NCBI RefSeq assembly: GCF_032191775.1
Contig: NZ_CP132507.1
Location: 2,195,001 to 2,259,000 of the forward strand
Length of the DNA: 64,000 nucleotides
Source: Rhodoferax mekongensis
GTDB taxonomy: Bacteria; Pseudomonadota; Gammaproteobacteria; Burkholderiales; Burkholderiaceae_C
Direction: 5' to 3'
Shown here: piece after piece, positions 22,466 to 33,815 of the stretch
Layout of the letters: the number at the start of each line of letters is the position of its first letter
Numbering within the stretch: the first letter of the stretch is position 1
Program-made: the position numbers and the translations under genes
Notes under the pieces: generated by a model
Told to the model about the DNA's origin: nothing
The model's input: only the letters and a program-made list of their open reading frames with translations
The model's database searches: none

Positions 22466-23809
22466 TCAGCGATTACTGGCTTTGAGAATCCCTCGAACCG
22501 TATTCCGGCTGTGGGCCCCGAAGTTGGACAGCAACTCCGCCACCAGCGCATCCAGGCGGGATTTGGCCTCGGGTTGGGCATTGGCCAATTCCTTGACCAT
22601 GGTGACTTTTTCTTCGTTGGCACCGAAATCAAAAGAGGGGTCGGACACAAAGCCCTCCGGCATGCTGGCCACCAGCGTTTGGGCGATGCGGTTGCCATAG
22701 CCGGCTGCCTGTGCGGAGACGACGTTGCGCAAATAGTGGTCGTACCACTCGGGGTAGCTGCTGTCTTTCTCGGAGTTACGCAGCGCCTGGTCAAGCGCTG
22801 TGTCCTGCTTGGCCAGTGCTGAGTTCAAAAGTACCTCCGCTTGGTACTTCTCCAATGCCAGGTGGCGGTTGGAGAGCAGGGTCACCATGTCGTTTTTCAT
22901 GCCTGACAAGCCCACCATGGAAATGGCGTTCACAGCAAGGAGCTTGAGGGTTGAGTCGCCGGGTGACAAGGTGGCATGGTAAGGCTGGGTCAGGTCCTGG
23001 ATGTAATGAAGTGCCAGGCCGGTGAAGCGCCAGCCCCAGTAGGGGTGCCCGGTGCGGAAGGCCAGCGAAGCGAGGGTGGAGTACTGGTACACCCGCAGCT
23101 GGGGGAAGGTGCGCTTGATAAACGGCGCTGCGGTGTACAGCACCTTGCTCTCGTGCATGAAGCCCATGTGGAAGGGGGCTTGGCTGGAATACACCAGAAT
23201 GGGGTTGCCAAAGGGCTGGGTACCGAAACCGTACATCTTTCCCCATTCGGAGGGGTTGTCTTCAAAGAGGTTGATATCCAGCCCGTAGTCAGGCTCATCG
23301 GCGGCGCTGGCAACCACGGCCAAGGGTGCAACGGTGTCACCAGCCTTCAAGGGTTGGAACTTCTGGCTCGCATTGCCCAACATGGGCAGTGTCGTTACCG
23401 CTTCAGAGGGCAGGCGGGGCGCGGGGGATACGGCAGTCTTGGGGTCCGGCTGGATGAAGAGTGCGAAGCGGCTGTTCGGTGCAATGCGCAGTGCATGGGC
23501 AAAAGCGAGGCGGCGGGCGTCATCGCTACGGTCCGGGTTCGCGGTGAACGCCAATTTGGCCGGGCGGGGCGGATAACTTTGCAAATTTGCAACAGCCCAC
23601 GCTTCCTGGCTGGCCAGCAGTGCCTCTATGGTTTTTTCTTCCGCTTTGAGGAAAGCATCCAGCGGCTCTACCGTGACCGGCGCCGCGTTTACGACTTCGG
23701 GCATGGCCTCCAGGGCCCGGTAGGCGGCCAGGGTATGGTTCCCCCAGGCTCCCGCAGTGGAAGACATCAGCCCCATCAGGGCACCCAAGGCATACGCCAG
23801 TTTCTTCAT
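22466..23809 (-). CDS. Secreted zinc-dependent phospholipase C / P1-nuclease-like protein
   Basis: ATG 23809 gives a signal peptide (MKKLAYALGALMGLMSSTAGA) with a mature N-terminus starting WGNHTLAAY, so Trp is the first mature residue, as in zinc phospholipase C and P1 nuclease, where its amino group binds zinc. A central motif ALHYIQDLTQPYHA fits the HxxxDxxxPxH zinc-ligand pattern of that superfamily, and a later MPEWYDHY-like helix (SYPEWYDHYLRN) is also His-containing. The 447-residue length exceeds the roughly 250 of classic members, with an extra N-terminal insertion of about 150 residues. It is probably a periplasmic or secreted phosphodiesterase; substrate unknown. Confidence 0.6.
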   Translation of the reverse strand: MKKLAYALGALMGLMSSTAGAWGNHTLAAYRALEAMPEVVNAAPVTVEPLDAFLKAEEKTIEALLASQEAWAVANLQSYPPRPAKLAFTANPDRSDDARRLAFAHALRIAPNSRFALFIQPDPKTAVSPAPRLPSEAVTTLPMLGNASQKFQPLKAGDTVAPLAVVASAADEPDYGLDINLFEDNPSEWGKMYGFGTQPFGNPILVYSSQAPFHMGFMHESKVLYTAAPFIKRTFPQLRVYQYSTLASLAFRTGHPYWGWRFTGLALHYIQDLTQPYHATLSPGDSTLKLLAVNAISMVGLSGMKNDMVTLLSNRHLALEKYQAEVLLNSALAKQDTALDQALRNSEKDSSYPEWYDHYLRNVVSAQAAGYGNRIAQTLVASMPEGFVSDPSFDFGANEEKVTMVKELANAQPEAKSRLDALVAELLSNFGAHSRNTVRGILKASNR

Positions 23810-23823
23810 GCATTTTTCTCCAT

Positions 23824-23868
23824 CAGCGCCCGTGGAATATGCGCGGGCAGCTATCAAAACAATAGCTG
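23824..23868 (-). repeat. Dispersed repeat copy in intergenic space before phospholipase-like gene
   Basis: Minus-strand reading: CAGCTA, 8 bases, ATAGCTGCCCGCGCA, 8 bases (TATTCCAC), GGGCGCT. It fills half of the gap between the aminotransferase stop and the phospholipase-like start. Confidence 0.75.
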
Positions 23869-23899
23869 CCCGTACGGGGCCTGCGCCCCGCGGTCTTGC

Positions 23900-25108
23900 T
23901 TAGACGACCTTGGCGATCGCCTGGCAGACGTAGTCGATGTTCTTGCTGTTCAGGGCAGCCACGCACATGCGGCCGGTGTCGGTGCCATACACGCCGAACT
24001 CAGAACGCAGACGCACCATCTGGTCTTTGGAGAGGCCGGAGTAGCTGAACATGCCGATCTGGGTGGTGATGAAGGACATGTCCTTGGCCACACCGGCGGC
24101 CTTGAGGCCGTCCACCAGCTTCTGGCGCATGGCCTTGATGCGCACGCGCATTTCGCCAAGTTCCTGTTCCCACTGGGCGCGCAGCTCGGGGTTGTTCAGC
24201 ACGGCAGCCACGATGGCGCCACCGTGGGTGGGTGGGTTGGAGTAGTTGGTACGGATCGCGATCTTGAGCTGGCTCAGGACACGGTCGGTTTCTTCCTTGC
24301 TGCTGCCGACCACGCTCAGGGCGCCCACGCGCTCGCCGTAGAGGCTGAAGCTCTTGGAGAAGCTGGTGGATACGAAGATATTCAAGCCAGCGGCCACAAA
24401 CTTGGCGATCACCGCGCCGTCTTCAGCAATGCCGTAGCCGAAGCCTTGGTAGGCCATGTCGAGGAAAGCGGTGAGGTTGCGTTCCTTCACCACAGCAATC
24501 ACTTGCTCCCATTGGGCGGCGGTGATGTCGTAGCCGGTGGGGTTGTGGCAGCAGGCGTGCAGCAGCACGATGGTGCCTGCGGCAGCGGCGTTCAGCTTGG
24601 CCAGCATGCCGTCAAAGTTGATGCCGCCCAGGCCGCCGTTGGCGCTCTGGTCGAAGTAGGGGTAGGTGTCCACCGGGAAGCCGGCGTTGGTGAACAGTGC
24701 GCGGTGGTTTTCCCAGCTGGGGTCGGAGATCAAGACCGTGGCGTTGGGGCTGATCTTCTTGAGGAAGTCGGCGCCGATCTTCAGGCCGCCGGTGCCGCCA
24801 ATGGCTTGCACGGTGGCCACGCGGCCGCTCTTGACGACGTCGGAGTCAGCGCCGAAGACCAGGCCCTTGACTGCAGCGTCGTAGGCGGCAATACCGTCGA
24901 TAGGCAGGTAGCCGCGTGCAGTGGGCTTGTCCATCATGGTCTTTTCAGCCGCTTGCACGCATTGCAGCAGGGGGAGTTTGCCGTTGTCGTCGAAATACAC
25001 GCCCACACCCAGGTTGACTTTGTTGGGGTTGGTGTCAGCGTTGAATTGTTCGTTCAGACCCAGGATAGGGTCGCGGGGAGCCATTTCGACGGCGGTAAAG
25101 AGAGACAT
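23900..25108 (-). CDS. Aromatic amino acid / aspartate aminotransferase (class I)
   Basis: A 402-residue PLP-dependent aminotransferase. The start ends in ...EMAPRDPILGLNEQFNADTNP and NLGVGVYFDDNGKLPLL, which is typical of the AspC/TyrB branch. Also visible are HACCHNPTGYD, DMAYQGFGYG, the PLP lysine in TSFSKSFSLYGERVG (about Lys251) and the substrate-binding Arg near the C-terminus. It transfers amino groups between aspartate or aromatic amino acids and 2-oxoglutarate in the cytoplasm. The sequence alone does not separate TyrB from AspC. It stands alone upstream of the phospholipase-like gene. Confidence 0.88.
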   Translation of the reverse strand: MSLFTAVEMAPRDPILGLNEQFNADTNPNKVNLGVGVYFDDNGKLPLLQCVQAAEKTMMDKPTARGYLPIDGIAAYDAAVKGLVFGADSDVVKSGRVATVQAIGGTGGLKIGADFLKKISPNATVLISDPSWENHRALFTNAGFPVDTYPYFDQSANGGLGGINFDGMLAKLNAAAAGTIVLLHACCHNPTGYDITAAQWEQVIAVVKERNLTAFLDMAYQGFGYGIAEDGAVIAKFVAAGLNIFVSTSFSKSFSLYGERVGALSVVGSSKEETDRVLSQLKIAIRTNYSNPPTHGGAIVAAVLNNPELRAQWEQELGEMRVRIKAMRQKLVDGLKAAGVAKDMSFITTQIGMFSYSGLSKDQMVRLRSEFGVYGTDTGRMCVAALNSKNIDYVCQAIAKVV

Positions 25109-25215
25109 GGATAAGTCCTGTGATTGGAATGTCGTGAGGGTTGCCCGTAAACGCTGTCAGCGCTGCGGGTTCTCCCTATTTTACTGGGCACCGAGCTGGT
25201 GCCTTTTCTGCGCAA

Positions 25216-26259
25216 CTAACGCACGAAGCCCTTTGCCAGTGCACGCGTGAGTTCGGCTGCCGGCAGATTGCCGCATTGCGAGGCGTTTTGCCCGCTCCAC
25301 AATGGGGAAAAGTCGGCGTTGCCAACGCTCTCTGCCTTTGCACGCAAGGGTGCAATGGCCGCGGTGGCCAACGGAAATGCGGGGGCGGCAGGGTTCAAAG
25401 GGCCGAGTTCGCGCATCAGCCGGTTCACGATGCCGCGTGCAGGGCGCCCGGTGAAGAGGGTGGTGAGCGCTGTATGGCGGGCTTGGGGGCTTTGAAGTGC
25501 TGCGCGGTGCAAGGCCGATGTCGTGGCTTCCGGACAGCACATATAAGCGGTTCCGATTTGCACCGCAGACGCGCCGAGCGCCATGGCTGCGGCTACGCCT
25601 GCTGCGTCGGCAATGCCCCCGGCGGCAATGACCGGCACCCGAACAGCCTGCACGATCTGCGGCAACAAGGCCATGGTGCCCATTTGGGTGCTCAAGTCTC
25701 CGTTCAAAAAGATTCCGCGGTGGCCGCCTGCCTCCAGGCCTTGGGCAATGATGGCATCGGCACCATGCGCCTGAAGCCACAGGGCTTCATCCACCGTGGT
25801 GGCAGAGGCCAGCACCCGGCTGCCCCAGCTTTTGACGCGTGCCAACAGCGTCTTGGGAGGCAACCCGAAATGGAAACTCATGACCGCAGGCTTGAAGGCC
25901 TCGACAACATCAGCGGCTTGTTCGCTAAAGGGGGCGCGTCCGGGGCCGGGCGCGATTCCGGCAAGTGAAAGCCCAAGCTCGTTGTAGTAGGGTTGAAGTG
26001 TCTGTTGCCACAGCGCTTCCCGGGCCGGGTCAGGCTCGGGCGGGGTATGGCAAAAGAAATTGACGTTGTAGGGTTTGTCGGTGAGGGCGGTGAGCTGCGA
26101 TAGCTCTTTGTCAAGCGCTTCCTGGCTCAGCATCGCCGCTGGAATGGAGCCCAAGCCGCCTGCATTGCAGACCGCGGCAGCCAGTGCATGGCCTTGTACC
26201 CCTGCCATGGGGGCCTGAACCAGGGGGAGGGTGGTGCCCAGGAATGAGGGGTTTGGCAT
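25216..26259 (-). CDS. NAD(P)H-dependent nitronate monooxygenase family protein
   Basis: A 347-residue FMN-dependent TIM-barrel enzyme of the nitronate monooxygenase (2-nitropropane dioxygenase) class. Motifs include [25 protein letters not shown] at the N-terminus, [17 protein letters not shown] for phosphate and FMN binding, [31 protein letters not shown], and a C-terminal SPLWSGQNA segment typical of class I enzymes. It oxidises toxic alkyl nitronates such as propionate-3-nitronate. It is monocistronic and divergent from uvrB. Confidence 0.85.
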   Translation of the reverse strand: MPNPSFLGTTLPLVQAPMAGVQGHALAAAVCNAGGLGSIPAAMLSQEALDKELSQLTALTDKPYNVNFFCHTPPEPDPAREALWQQTLQPYYNELGLSLAGIAPGPGRAPFSEQAADVVEAFKPAVMSFHFGLPPKTLLARVKSWGSRVLASATTVDEALWLQAHGADAIIAQGLEAGGHRGIFLNGDLSTQMGTMALLPQIVQAVRVPVIAAGGIADAAGVAAAMALGASAVQIGTAYMCCPEATTSALHRAALQSPQARHTALTTLFTGRPARGIVNRLMRELGPLNPAAPAFPLATAAIAPLRAKAESVGNADFSPLWSGQNASQCGNLPAAELTRALAKGFVR

Positions 26260-26325
26260 AGCGTCTTCCTGCGTGTGAGCGGTCTAGTCTACAGTTCCAC
26301 CTTTGCCCCTTTGAAGCCTGCCGCC

Positions 26326-28437
26326 ATGTCTTTCCCTCAGCCCACCCCTGCAGTAACCGATGATGCCGAACAGGTGCGCACGGGCACGTTTGTGAGCTAC
26401 CCCGATTCGCCTTTCGAGCTGTACCAGCCGTATCCGCCGGCGGGTGACCAACCGGAGGCCATCAGCCAGCTGGTGAGTGGTGTGGAAGACGGTGAAGTGT
26501 TCCAGACCCTGCTCGGCGTGACCGGCTCGGGCAAGACTTTCACCATGGCCAATGTGATTGCCCGTTTGGGGCGCCCGGCCATCGTGTTTGCGCCCAACAA
26601 AACGCTGGCCGCCCAGCTGTACAGCGAGTTTCGCGAGTTCTTTCCCAAGAATGCGGTGGAATATTTCGTCAGCTATTACGACTACTACCAGCCCGAAGCC
26701 TATGTGCCTCAGCGTGACCTCTTTATTGAAAAGGACAGCGCGATCAACGAGCACATCGAGCAGATGCGCCTCTCGTGCACCAAGAGCCTGCTGGAGCGGC
26801 GGGACGTGGTCATCGTGGCCACCGTGTCTGCGATCTACGGTATCGGCAAACCCGAGAGCTACCACCAGATGGTGATGACGCTGCGCGTGGGCGACAAGCT
26901 GGGTCAGCGGGACATGATTGCCCAGCTGGTGCGCATGCAGTACCAGCGCAATGACATGGACTTCAGCCGCGGCGCTTTCCGGGTGCGGGGCGACACCATC
27001 GACATTTTTCCGGCGGAGCACAGCGAAATGGCCATCCGCGTGGAGCTGTTTGATGACGAAATCGAGAGCCTGCAGCTGTTTGACCCGCTGACCGGCCGGA
27101 TTCGCCAGAAGATCCCGCGCTTCACGGTCTACCCCAGCAGCCACTACGTGACGCCCCGCGATCAGGTGCTCGCCGCAGTGGAAACGATCAAGACGGAACT
27201 CTCAGACCGCCTCAAAGAGCTGGTTTCGGCAGGCAAGCTGGTGGAGGCACAGCGGCTGGAACAGCGCACCCGCTTCGATCTGGAAATGCTGAGTGAGGTG
27301 GGGCACTGCAAAGGCATTGAAAACTACTCCCGCCATCTGAGCGGCTCTGCCCCCGGCGAGCCACCTTCGACGCTGACGGACTATTTGCCCAAAGATGCAC
27401 TCATGTTTCTGGACGAAAGCCATGTGCTGATCGGCCAGTTTGGCGGCATGTACAACGGGGACCGGGCCCGCAAGACGACGCTGGTGGAATATGGTTTTCG
27501 ATTGCCTAGCGCCCTGGATAACCGGCCGTTGAAGTTTGAAGAGTTCGAGACCAAGATGCGCCAAGTCATCTTTGTGTCTGCCACACCCGCGCAATGGGAA
27601 AACGAGCATGCCGGTCAGGTGGTGGAGCAAGTGGTGCGGCCAACAGGCTTGGTGGACCCTGAAGTGGAAGTACGGCCAGCGGGCACCCAGGTGGACGATG
27701 TGCTGCAGGAAATCCGTATCCGCGTGGACAAAAACGAGCGTGTGCTGATTACAACGCTTACCAAGCGCATGGCGGAGCAGTTGACGGATTACCTGACGGA
27801 CAACGGCGTGAAGGTGCGCTACCTGCACAGCGATGTGGACACCGTGGAGCGGGTGGAAATTCTGCGCGACCTTCGTCTGGGTACCTTTGATGTCCTTGTG
27901 GGGATCAACCTGCTGCGGGAAGGTTTGGATATTCCCGAGGTGTCGCTCGTGGCCATTCTGGATGCCGACAAGGAAGGCTTTTTGCGTTCCGAACGATCAC
28001 TCATTCAGACCATTGGCCGGGCGGCCCGGAACCTGGAAGGAAAGGCGATTTTGTACGCCGACAAGATCACCGACTCCATGGAGCGCGCCATTGGTGAAAC
28101 TGAACGCCGCCGCAAAAAGCAGATGGCCCACAACTTGGAGCGTGGCATCACGCCCAAGGCCATCGTGAAGAAAGTGCGGGATCTGATTGACGGCGTGTAC
28201 AGCGAAAAGGCCGGCAAGGAGGCAGAACGCCTGGAGCGCGATGCCCAGCAACGGGCGCAGGTGGAGGACATGAGCGAGAAGGATATTTCCCGCGAAATCA
28301 AGCGCTTGGAGAAGCTGATGATGGAGCATGCCCGCAACCTGGAGTTCGAAAAGGCGGCGCGCGTGCGGGACCAATTGACCATCCTGAAGGAGCAGGCTTT
28401 TGGTGCGCCGGGAGCGGACAACGTCGTGATTTTGTAA
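26326..28437 (+). CDS. uvrB: Excinuclease ABC subunit B
   Basis: UvrB is the damage-verifying helicase-like subunit of nucleotide excision repair and works with UvrA and UvrC. ATG 26326 gives 703 residues, close to the family norm; the frame is open to a GTG at 26275 that is unlikely to be used. Visible motifs are Walker A TGSGKT (about residue 68), the beta-hairpin region [15 protein letters not shown] that clamps DNA, DESH, helicase motif [11 protein letters not shown], and a C-terminal UVR coiled-coil domain ([20 protein letters not shown]) that contacts UvrC. I see no clear LexA box in the short upstream gap. Confidence 0.97.
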   Translation: MSFPQPTPAVTDDAEQVRTGTFVSYPDSPFELYQPYPPAGDQPEAISQLVSGVEDGEVFQTLLGVTGSGKTFTMANVIARLGRPAIVFAPNKTLAAQLYSEFREFFPKNAVEYFVSYYDYYQPEAYVPQRDLFIEKDSAINEHIEQMRLSCTKSLLERRDVVIVATVSAIYGIGKPESYHQMVMTLRVGDKLGQRDMIAQLVRMQYQRNDMDFSRGAFRVRGDTIDIFPAEHSEMAIRVELFDDEIESLQLFDPLTGRIRQKIPRFTVYPSSHYVTPRDQVLAAVETIKTELSDRLKELVSAGKLVEAQRLEQRTRFDLEMLSEVGHCKGIENYSRHLSGSAPGEPPSTLTDYLPKDALMFLDESHVLIGQFGGMYNGDRARKTTLVEYGFRLPSALDNRPLKFEEFETKMRQVIFVSATPAQWENEHAGQVVEQVVRPTGLVDPEVEVRPAGTQVDDVLQEIRIRVDKNERVLITTLTKRMAEQLTDYLTDNGVKVRYLHSDVDTVERVEILRDLRLGTFDVLVGINLLREGLDIPEVSLVAILDADKEGFLRSERSLIQTIGRAARNLEGKAILYADKITDSMERAIGETERRRKKQMAHNLERGITPKAIVKKVRDLIDGVYSEKAGKEAERLERDAQQRAQVEDMSEKDISREIKRLEKLMMEHARNLEFEKAARVRDQLTILKEQAFGAPGADNVVIL

Positions 28438-28453
28438 AGTTGATTATTCCTAT

Positions 28454-28485
28454 CGGGTAAATAGACTGATCAGTCTGCTTACCCG
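28454..28485. promoter_or_regulatory. 32-bp dyad between uvrB and iscR
   Basis: A perfect 14-base palindrome AGACTGATCAGTCT (28463-28476) is nested inside a second inverted pair, CGGGTAA (28454-28460) and TTACCCG (28479-28485), all sharing one centre. The inner part has the look of a TetR-family operator. As RNA it could also form a hairpin ending the uvrB transcript, but no T tract follows. Confidence 0.5.
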
Positions 28486-28507
28486 AGTGATCTGCGGGGT
28501 TTAGTGC

Positions 28508-28533
28508 TATACTTGAGTCCGCTAGTCAACAAC
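28508..28533 (+). promoter_or_regulatory. iscR promoter with IscR type 1 binding site
   Basis: The -10 hexamer TATACT (28508-28513) merges into ATACTTGAGT-CCGC-TAGTCAA, which matches most informative positions of the known Type 1 IscR motif (ATA-SYYGACT...AGTCRR). Holo-IscR bound here would repress the isc operon when Fe-S supply is sufficient, as described in E. coli. The match is by eye. Confidence 0.65.
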
Positions 28534-28554
28534 CCTGCCACGAAGGAGCAAGCG

Positions 28555-29091
28555 ATGCGTCTCACCACCAAAGGCCGTTTTGCGGTCACCGCGATGATCG
28601 ATCTGGGCCTGCGCCAAAGCTCCGGGCCTGTGACTCTGGCTGCCATCAGCCAGCGCCAGCAAATTTCCCTTTCTTACCTTGAGCAGCTTTTCGGCAAGCT
28701 GCGTCGCCATGATCTGGTCGAGTCGACCCGTGGCCCCGGCGGCGGTTACACCTTGGCTCGCAAGGCCTCTGACATCACCGTGGCGGAAATCATCACGTCG
28801 GTGGATGAACCGATTGATGCCACCCAGTGCAGTGGCAAAGAAAACTGTCTGGGCGAAGGTGCCCGCTGCATGACCCACGACCTGTGGGCTTCCCTGAACA
28901 CCCGTATGGTGGAGTTTCTGGATTCGGTCACTCTTCAAAAGCTGGTGGACGACCAGTTGGCCAAGGGTCTGCAAATCGAAGACAAGCCTACCGTCAAGCG
29001 TGCCATTTCGGCCATGCCTGTGGTCAAGCCCATTCGTGTGAATGCGCCCAATTCGGTCTTCGCCTTGGGCAACGCCTTCTCCAAATCCTGA
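28555..29091 (+). CDS. iscR: Fe-S cluster-sensing transcriptional regulator IscR
   Basis: ATG 28555, preceded by GAAGGAG, gives 178 residues beginning [14 protein letters not shown], the standard IscR/Rrf2 start. It has an N-terminal winged helix ([20 protein letters not shown], then GPGGGYTL wing) and the [2Fe-2S] ligands Cys92, Cys98, Cys104 and His108. It senses cluster status and controls the downstream operon through the site overlapping its own promoter. The C-terminal 25 residues are variable. It heads iscS-iscU-iscA-hscB-hscA-fdx. Confidence 0.95.
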   Translation: MRLTTKGRFAVTAMIDLGLRQSSGPVTLAAISQRQQISLSYLEQLFGKLRRHDLVESTRGPGGGYTLARKASDITVAEIITSVDEPIDATQCSGKENCLGEGARCMTHDLWASLNTRMVEFLDSVTLQKLVDDQLAKGLQIEDKPTVKRAISAMPVVKPIRVNAPNSVFALGNAFSKS

Positions 29092-29121
29092 TTTTTACTG
29101 ACAGCCAGCATCGAGCCAGCT

Positions 29122-30342
29122 ATGGACACCACACCTCATTTCCCGATTTACATGGATTACAGCGCCACCAACCCCTGCGATGAGCGGGTGGTGGATGCCA
29201 TGGTTCCCTGGCTTCGCAACCACTTTGGCAATCCGGCGTCCCGCAGCCACGCCTGGGGTTGGGAAGCGGAAGCCGCAGTGGAAAAAGCCCGCGAGCAAGT
29301 CGCCTCCCTGATCAACGCGGACCCGCGTGAAATTGTCTGGACATCGGGCGCCACCGAGTCCAATAACCTGGCGCTCAAAGGTGCAGCGCAGTTTTACAAA
29401 GGCAGAGGCAAGCACATCATCACGGTGAAAACCGAGCACAAGGCAGTATTGGATACCTGCCGCGAGCTGGAGCGCCAAGGCTTTGAGGTGACCTACCTTG
29501 ATGTGCAAGAAGACGGCTTGGTGAATCTGGATGCCTTCAAGTCAGCGATCCGCCCTGACACCATTTTGGCCAGCGTCATGTTCGTGAATAACGAAATTGG
29601 CGTGATCCAGGATGTGACCGCTCTGGGTAATGCTTGCCGCGAAAAGGGAGTCATTTTCCACGTCGACGCAGCGCAAGCGACCGGTCGTGTGGATATTGAC
29701 ATGTCCCAGTTGCCTATCGATCTGATGAGCCTCACCTCTCACAAGACCTATGGCCCCAAAGGCATCGGTGCTCTGTTTGTGCGCCGTAAGCCACGCATCC
29801 GCCTGGAGGCCCAAATGCACGGTGGCGGCCATGAGCGCGGTATGCGCAGTGGCACATTGCCGACCCACCAGATCGTGGGCATGGGAGAGGCTTACGCTAT
29901 CGCCAAGGCCGAGATGCACGAAGAGAACAAGCGCATCAAGGCTTTGCATGACCGCATGTTGGCCGGCCTGGAGGGGATAGAGCAGGTCTTCATCAACGGC
30001 CACAAGGAAAAGCGCGTTCCCCACAACTTGAACATGAGTTTCAATTATGTGGAAGGCGAGTCGCTGATCATGGGTATCAAGGGTCTTGCGGTCAGCAGTG
30101 GTTCGGCGTGTACTTCCGCCTCGCTGGAACCTAGTTACGTGTTGCGCGCGTTGGGCCGCAGCGATGAGTTGGCCCACAGCAGCTTGCGCATGACCATCGG
30201 TCGTTGGACGACCGAAGCAGACATTGATTACGCGGTAGACACGATCAAGCAAAACGTGGCCAAGCTGCGTGATTTGAGTCCCCTGTGGGATATGTACAAA
30301 GAAGGTATTGACCTGTCCACGATCCAGTGGGCGGCGCACTGA
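29122..30342 (+). CDS. iscS: Cysteine desulfurase IscS
   Basis: A 406-residue PLP enzyme that takes sulfur from cysteine and passes it as persulfide to IscU. Motifs are [15 protein letters not shown] at the N-terminus, [24 protein letters not shown], the PLP lysine in [12 protein letters not shown], and the mobile catalytic Cys in [14 protein letters not shown] (about Cys330). The length matches E. coli IscS. It lies 30 bases after iscR and 22 before iscU. Confidence 0.97.
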   Translation: MDTTPHFPIYMDYSATNPCDERVVDAMVPWLRNHFGNPASRSHAWGWEAEAAVEKAREQVASLINADPREIVWTSGATESNNLALKGAAQFYKGRGKHIITVKTEHKAVLDTCRELERQGFEVTYLDVQEDGLVNLDAFKSAIRPDTILASVMFVNNEIGVIQDVTALGNACREKGVIFHVDAAQATGRVDIDMSQLPIDLMSLTSHKTYGPKGIGALFVRRKPRIRLEAQMHGGGHERGMRSGTLPTHQIVGMGEAYAIAKAEMHEENKRIKALHDRMLAGLEGIEQVFINGHKEKRVPHNLNMSFNYVEGESLIMGIKGLAVSSGSACTSASLEPSYVLRALGRSDELAHSSLRMTIGRWTTEADIDYAVDTIKQNVAKLRDLSPLWDMYKEGIDLSTIQWAAH

Positions 30343-30364
30343 TTGAAATTACGAGGTATTCCAC

Positions 30365-30751
30365 ATGGCATATTCAGACAAGGTCGTTGACCACTACGAA
30401 AACCCCCGCAATGTCGGCTCCTTTGACAAGGGCGACGAGTCTGTGGGCACCGGCATGGTGGGTGCCCCCGCTTGCGGTGACGTGATGAAGTTGCAGATCA
30501 AGGTCAATCCCCAAACCGGCGTGATTGAAGACGCCCGTTTCAAGACCTATGGCTGCGGCTCTGCGATTGCTTCCAGCTCCCTGGTCACTGAGTGGGTAAA
30601 GGGCAAGACGCTGGACGAAGCTGCTGCCCTGAAGAACAGCCAAATCGCGGAAGAGCTGGCACTGCCACCGGTCAAGATTCACTGCTCCATCCTGGCGGAA
30701 GACGCTATTAAGGCAGCCGTGGATGACTACAAGAAAAAGCACCTGAACTGA
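30365..30751 (+). CDS. iscU: Fe-S cluster scaffold protein IscU
   Basis: A 128-residue scaffold on which [2Fe-2S] clusters are assembled. The three ligand cysteines are present (Cys37, Cys64, Cys107), with Asp39 in the ACGDVM motif. The LPPVK motif at residues 100-104, the recognition site for the HscA chaperone, is intact. That supports a working HscA-dependent route despite the frameshifts seen in hscA. Confidence 0.97.
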   Translation: MAYSDKVVDHYENPRNVGSFDKGDESVGTGMVGAPACGDVMKLQIKVNPQTGVIEDARFKTYGCGSAIASSSLVTEWVKGKTLDEAAALKNSQIAEELALPPVKIHCSILAEDAIKAAVDDYKKKHLN

Positions 30752-30752
30752 T

Positions 30753-31076
30753 ATGGCCGTCACTCTGACTGAGGCTGCTGCGCGGCACGTCACCCGGTAT
30801 CTGACCAAGCGCGGTAAAGGCGTTGGCGTGCGATTGGGCGTGAAGACGACCGGTTGCTCTGGCTTGGCGTATCAGCTCGAATATGTGGACGAGCTGGCGC
30901 CCGAAGACGTCGTCTTCGAAGGCCACGGCGTGAAAGTGTTGGTGGACCCCAAGAGCCTTGCTTATATCGACGGTACGCAACTGGACTTTGTGCGCGAAGG
31001 GCTGAACGAAGGTTTTCGTTTCAACAACCCCAACGAGCGTGACAAATGCGGTTGCGGTGAGTCCTTCCGCGTGTGA
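30753..31076 (+). CDS. iscA: A-type Fe-S carrier IscA
   Basis: A 107-residue A-type carrier protein with the three conserved cysteines, Cys35 in TGCSGLAYQ and Cys99/Cys101 in the C-terminal CGCGESF. It accepts clusters or iron from the IscU system and delivers them to apo-proteins, particularly [4Fe-4S] enzymes. It starts one base after the iscU stop, and its own stop overlaps the hscB start. Confidence 0.95.
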   Translation: MAVTLTEAAARHVTRYLTKRGKGVGVRLGVKTTGCSGLAYQLEYVDELAPEDVVFEGHGVKVLVDPKSLAYIDGTQLDFVREGLNEGFRFNNPNERDKCGCGESFRV

Positions 31077-31588
31077 ATTTGCACGATGATGACTTTGCGC
31101 TGTTCGGCCTGAAGCAATCATTTGCCCAGGATCGCGCAGCCATGGATGCGCGTTGGAAAGAGCTTCAGCGCGAGGCCCACCCCGACAAGTTCGCATCCCA
31201 TGGTGTTGCTGCGCAGCGCGTTGCCATGCAATGGTCGGTACGTATCAACGAGGCGTACCAGCGCTTGAAGGATCCTTTGAAGCGTGCAGCCTACTTGTGT
31301 GAGTTGGCCGGGTTCCCCATTCAGGCTCATAGCAACACAGCCATGCCGCCTTCATTCCTGATGCGGCAAATGGAGTGGCGTGAGGCGCTGGATGATGCAA
31401 GCGAGGCGGATACGGTGGAAGCGCTGCTCACTGATGTGCAAGCCGCGCGCAAGGACCTGCTGGCACAGTGTGAAAAGTGCCTGGATCAAGACCGTGATCC
31501 TGCGTCTGCGGTTGCGAGTGTCCGGGCATTGATGTTTATTGATAAGTTCGCCCAAGACCTGAATCAGCGCTTGGATCAATTTGAATAG
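31073..31588 (+). CDS. hscB: Fe-S assembly co-chaperone HscB (J-protein)
   Basis: A 171-residue J-domain protein that brings IscU to HscA and stimulates its ATPase. The HPD motif lies at residues 36-38 (REAHPDKF), and the C-terminal helical domain ([10 protein letters not shown], then [12 protein letters not shown]) is the IscU-binding part. The start is a GTG at 31073 that overlaps the iscA stop by 4 bases. The length matches the family. Confidence 0.93.
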   Translation: MNLHDDDFALFGLKQSFAQDRAAMDARWKELQREAHPDKFASHGVAAQRVAMQWSVRINEAYQRLKDPLKRAAYLCELAGFPIQAHSNTAMPPSFLMRQMEWREALDDASEADTVEALLTDVQAARKDLLAQCEKCLDQDRDPASAVASVRALMFIDKFAQDLNQRLDQFE

Positions 31589-31599
31589 TGTGAGTCTCC

Positions 31600-33454
<1,855 letters not shown>

Positions 33455-33468
33455 ACGAATTGACCCCT

Positions 33469-33807
33469 ATGCCCATCATCAAGATCCTTCCACATCCAGA
33501 GTACTGCCCGGACGGCGCGGAAGTGAAAGCCGCACCAGGCACTTCCATTTGTGAAGCGCTGCTGGAAAACGGTATCGCTATCGAGCATGCCTGCGACATG
33601 AGCTGTGCCTGCACGACCTGCCATGTCATCGTGCGCGAGGGCTTGGGCTCTTTGAATGAAGCCGAAGAGACAGAAGAAGATCTGCTGGACCGGGCATGGG
33701 GCCTGGAGCCCCAATCCCGCCTGAGCTGCCAGGCTTATCTGGCGCAGCAGGATCTGGTGGTGCAAATTCCCAAGTACTCGATCAATCACGCCAAAGAGAA
33801 CCACTGA
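33469..33807 (+). CDS. fdx: ISC-type [2Fe-2S] ferredoxin
   Basis: ATG 33469 gives 112 residues (a TTG 9 bases upstream is possible but unnecessary). Cluster ligands are Cys42, Cys48, Cys51 (ACDMSCACTTCH) and Cys87 (SRLSCQA), the adrenodoxin-like spacing of Isc ferredoxins. It supplies electrons for cluster assembly on IscU. It is the last gene of the isc operon, with dnaQ following 8 bases later. Confidence 0.95.
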   Translation: MPIIKILPHPEYCPDGAEVKAAPGTSICEALLENGIAIEHACDMSCACTTCHVIVREGLGSLNEAEETEEDLLDRAWGLEPQSRLSCQAYLAQQDLVVQIPKYSINHAKENH

Positions 33808-33815
33808 GGCCAGCC

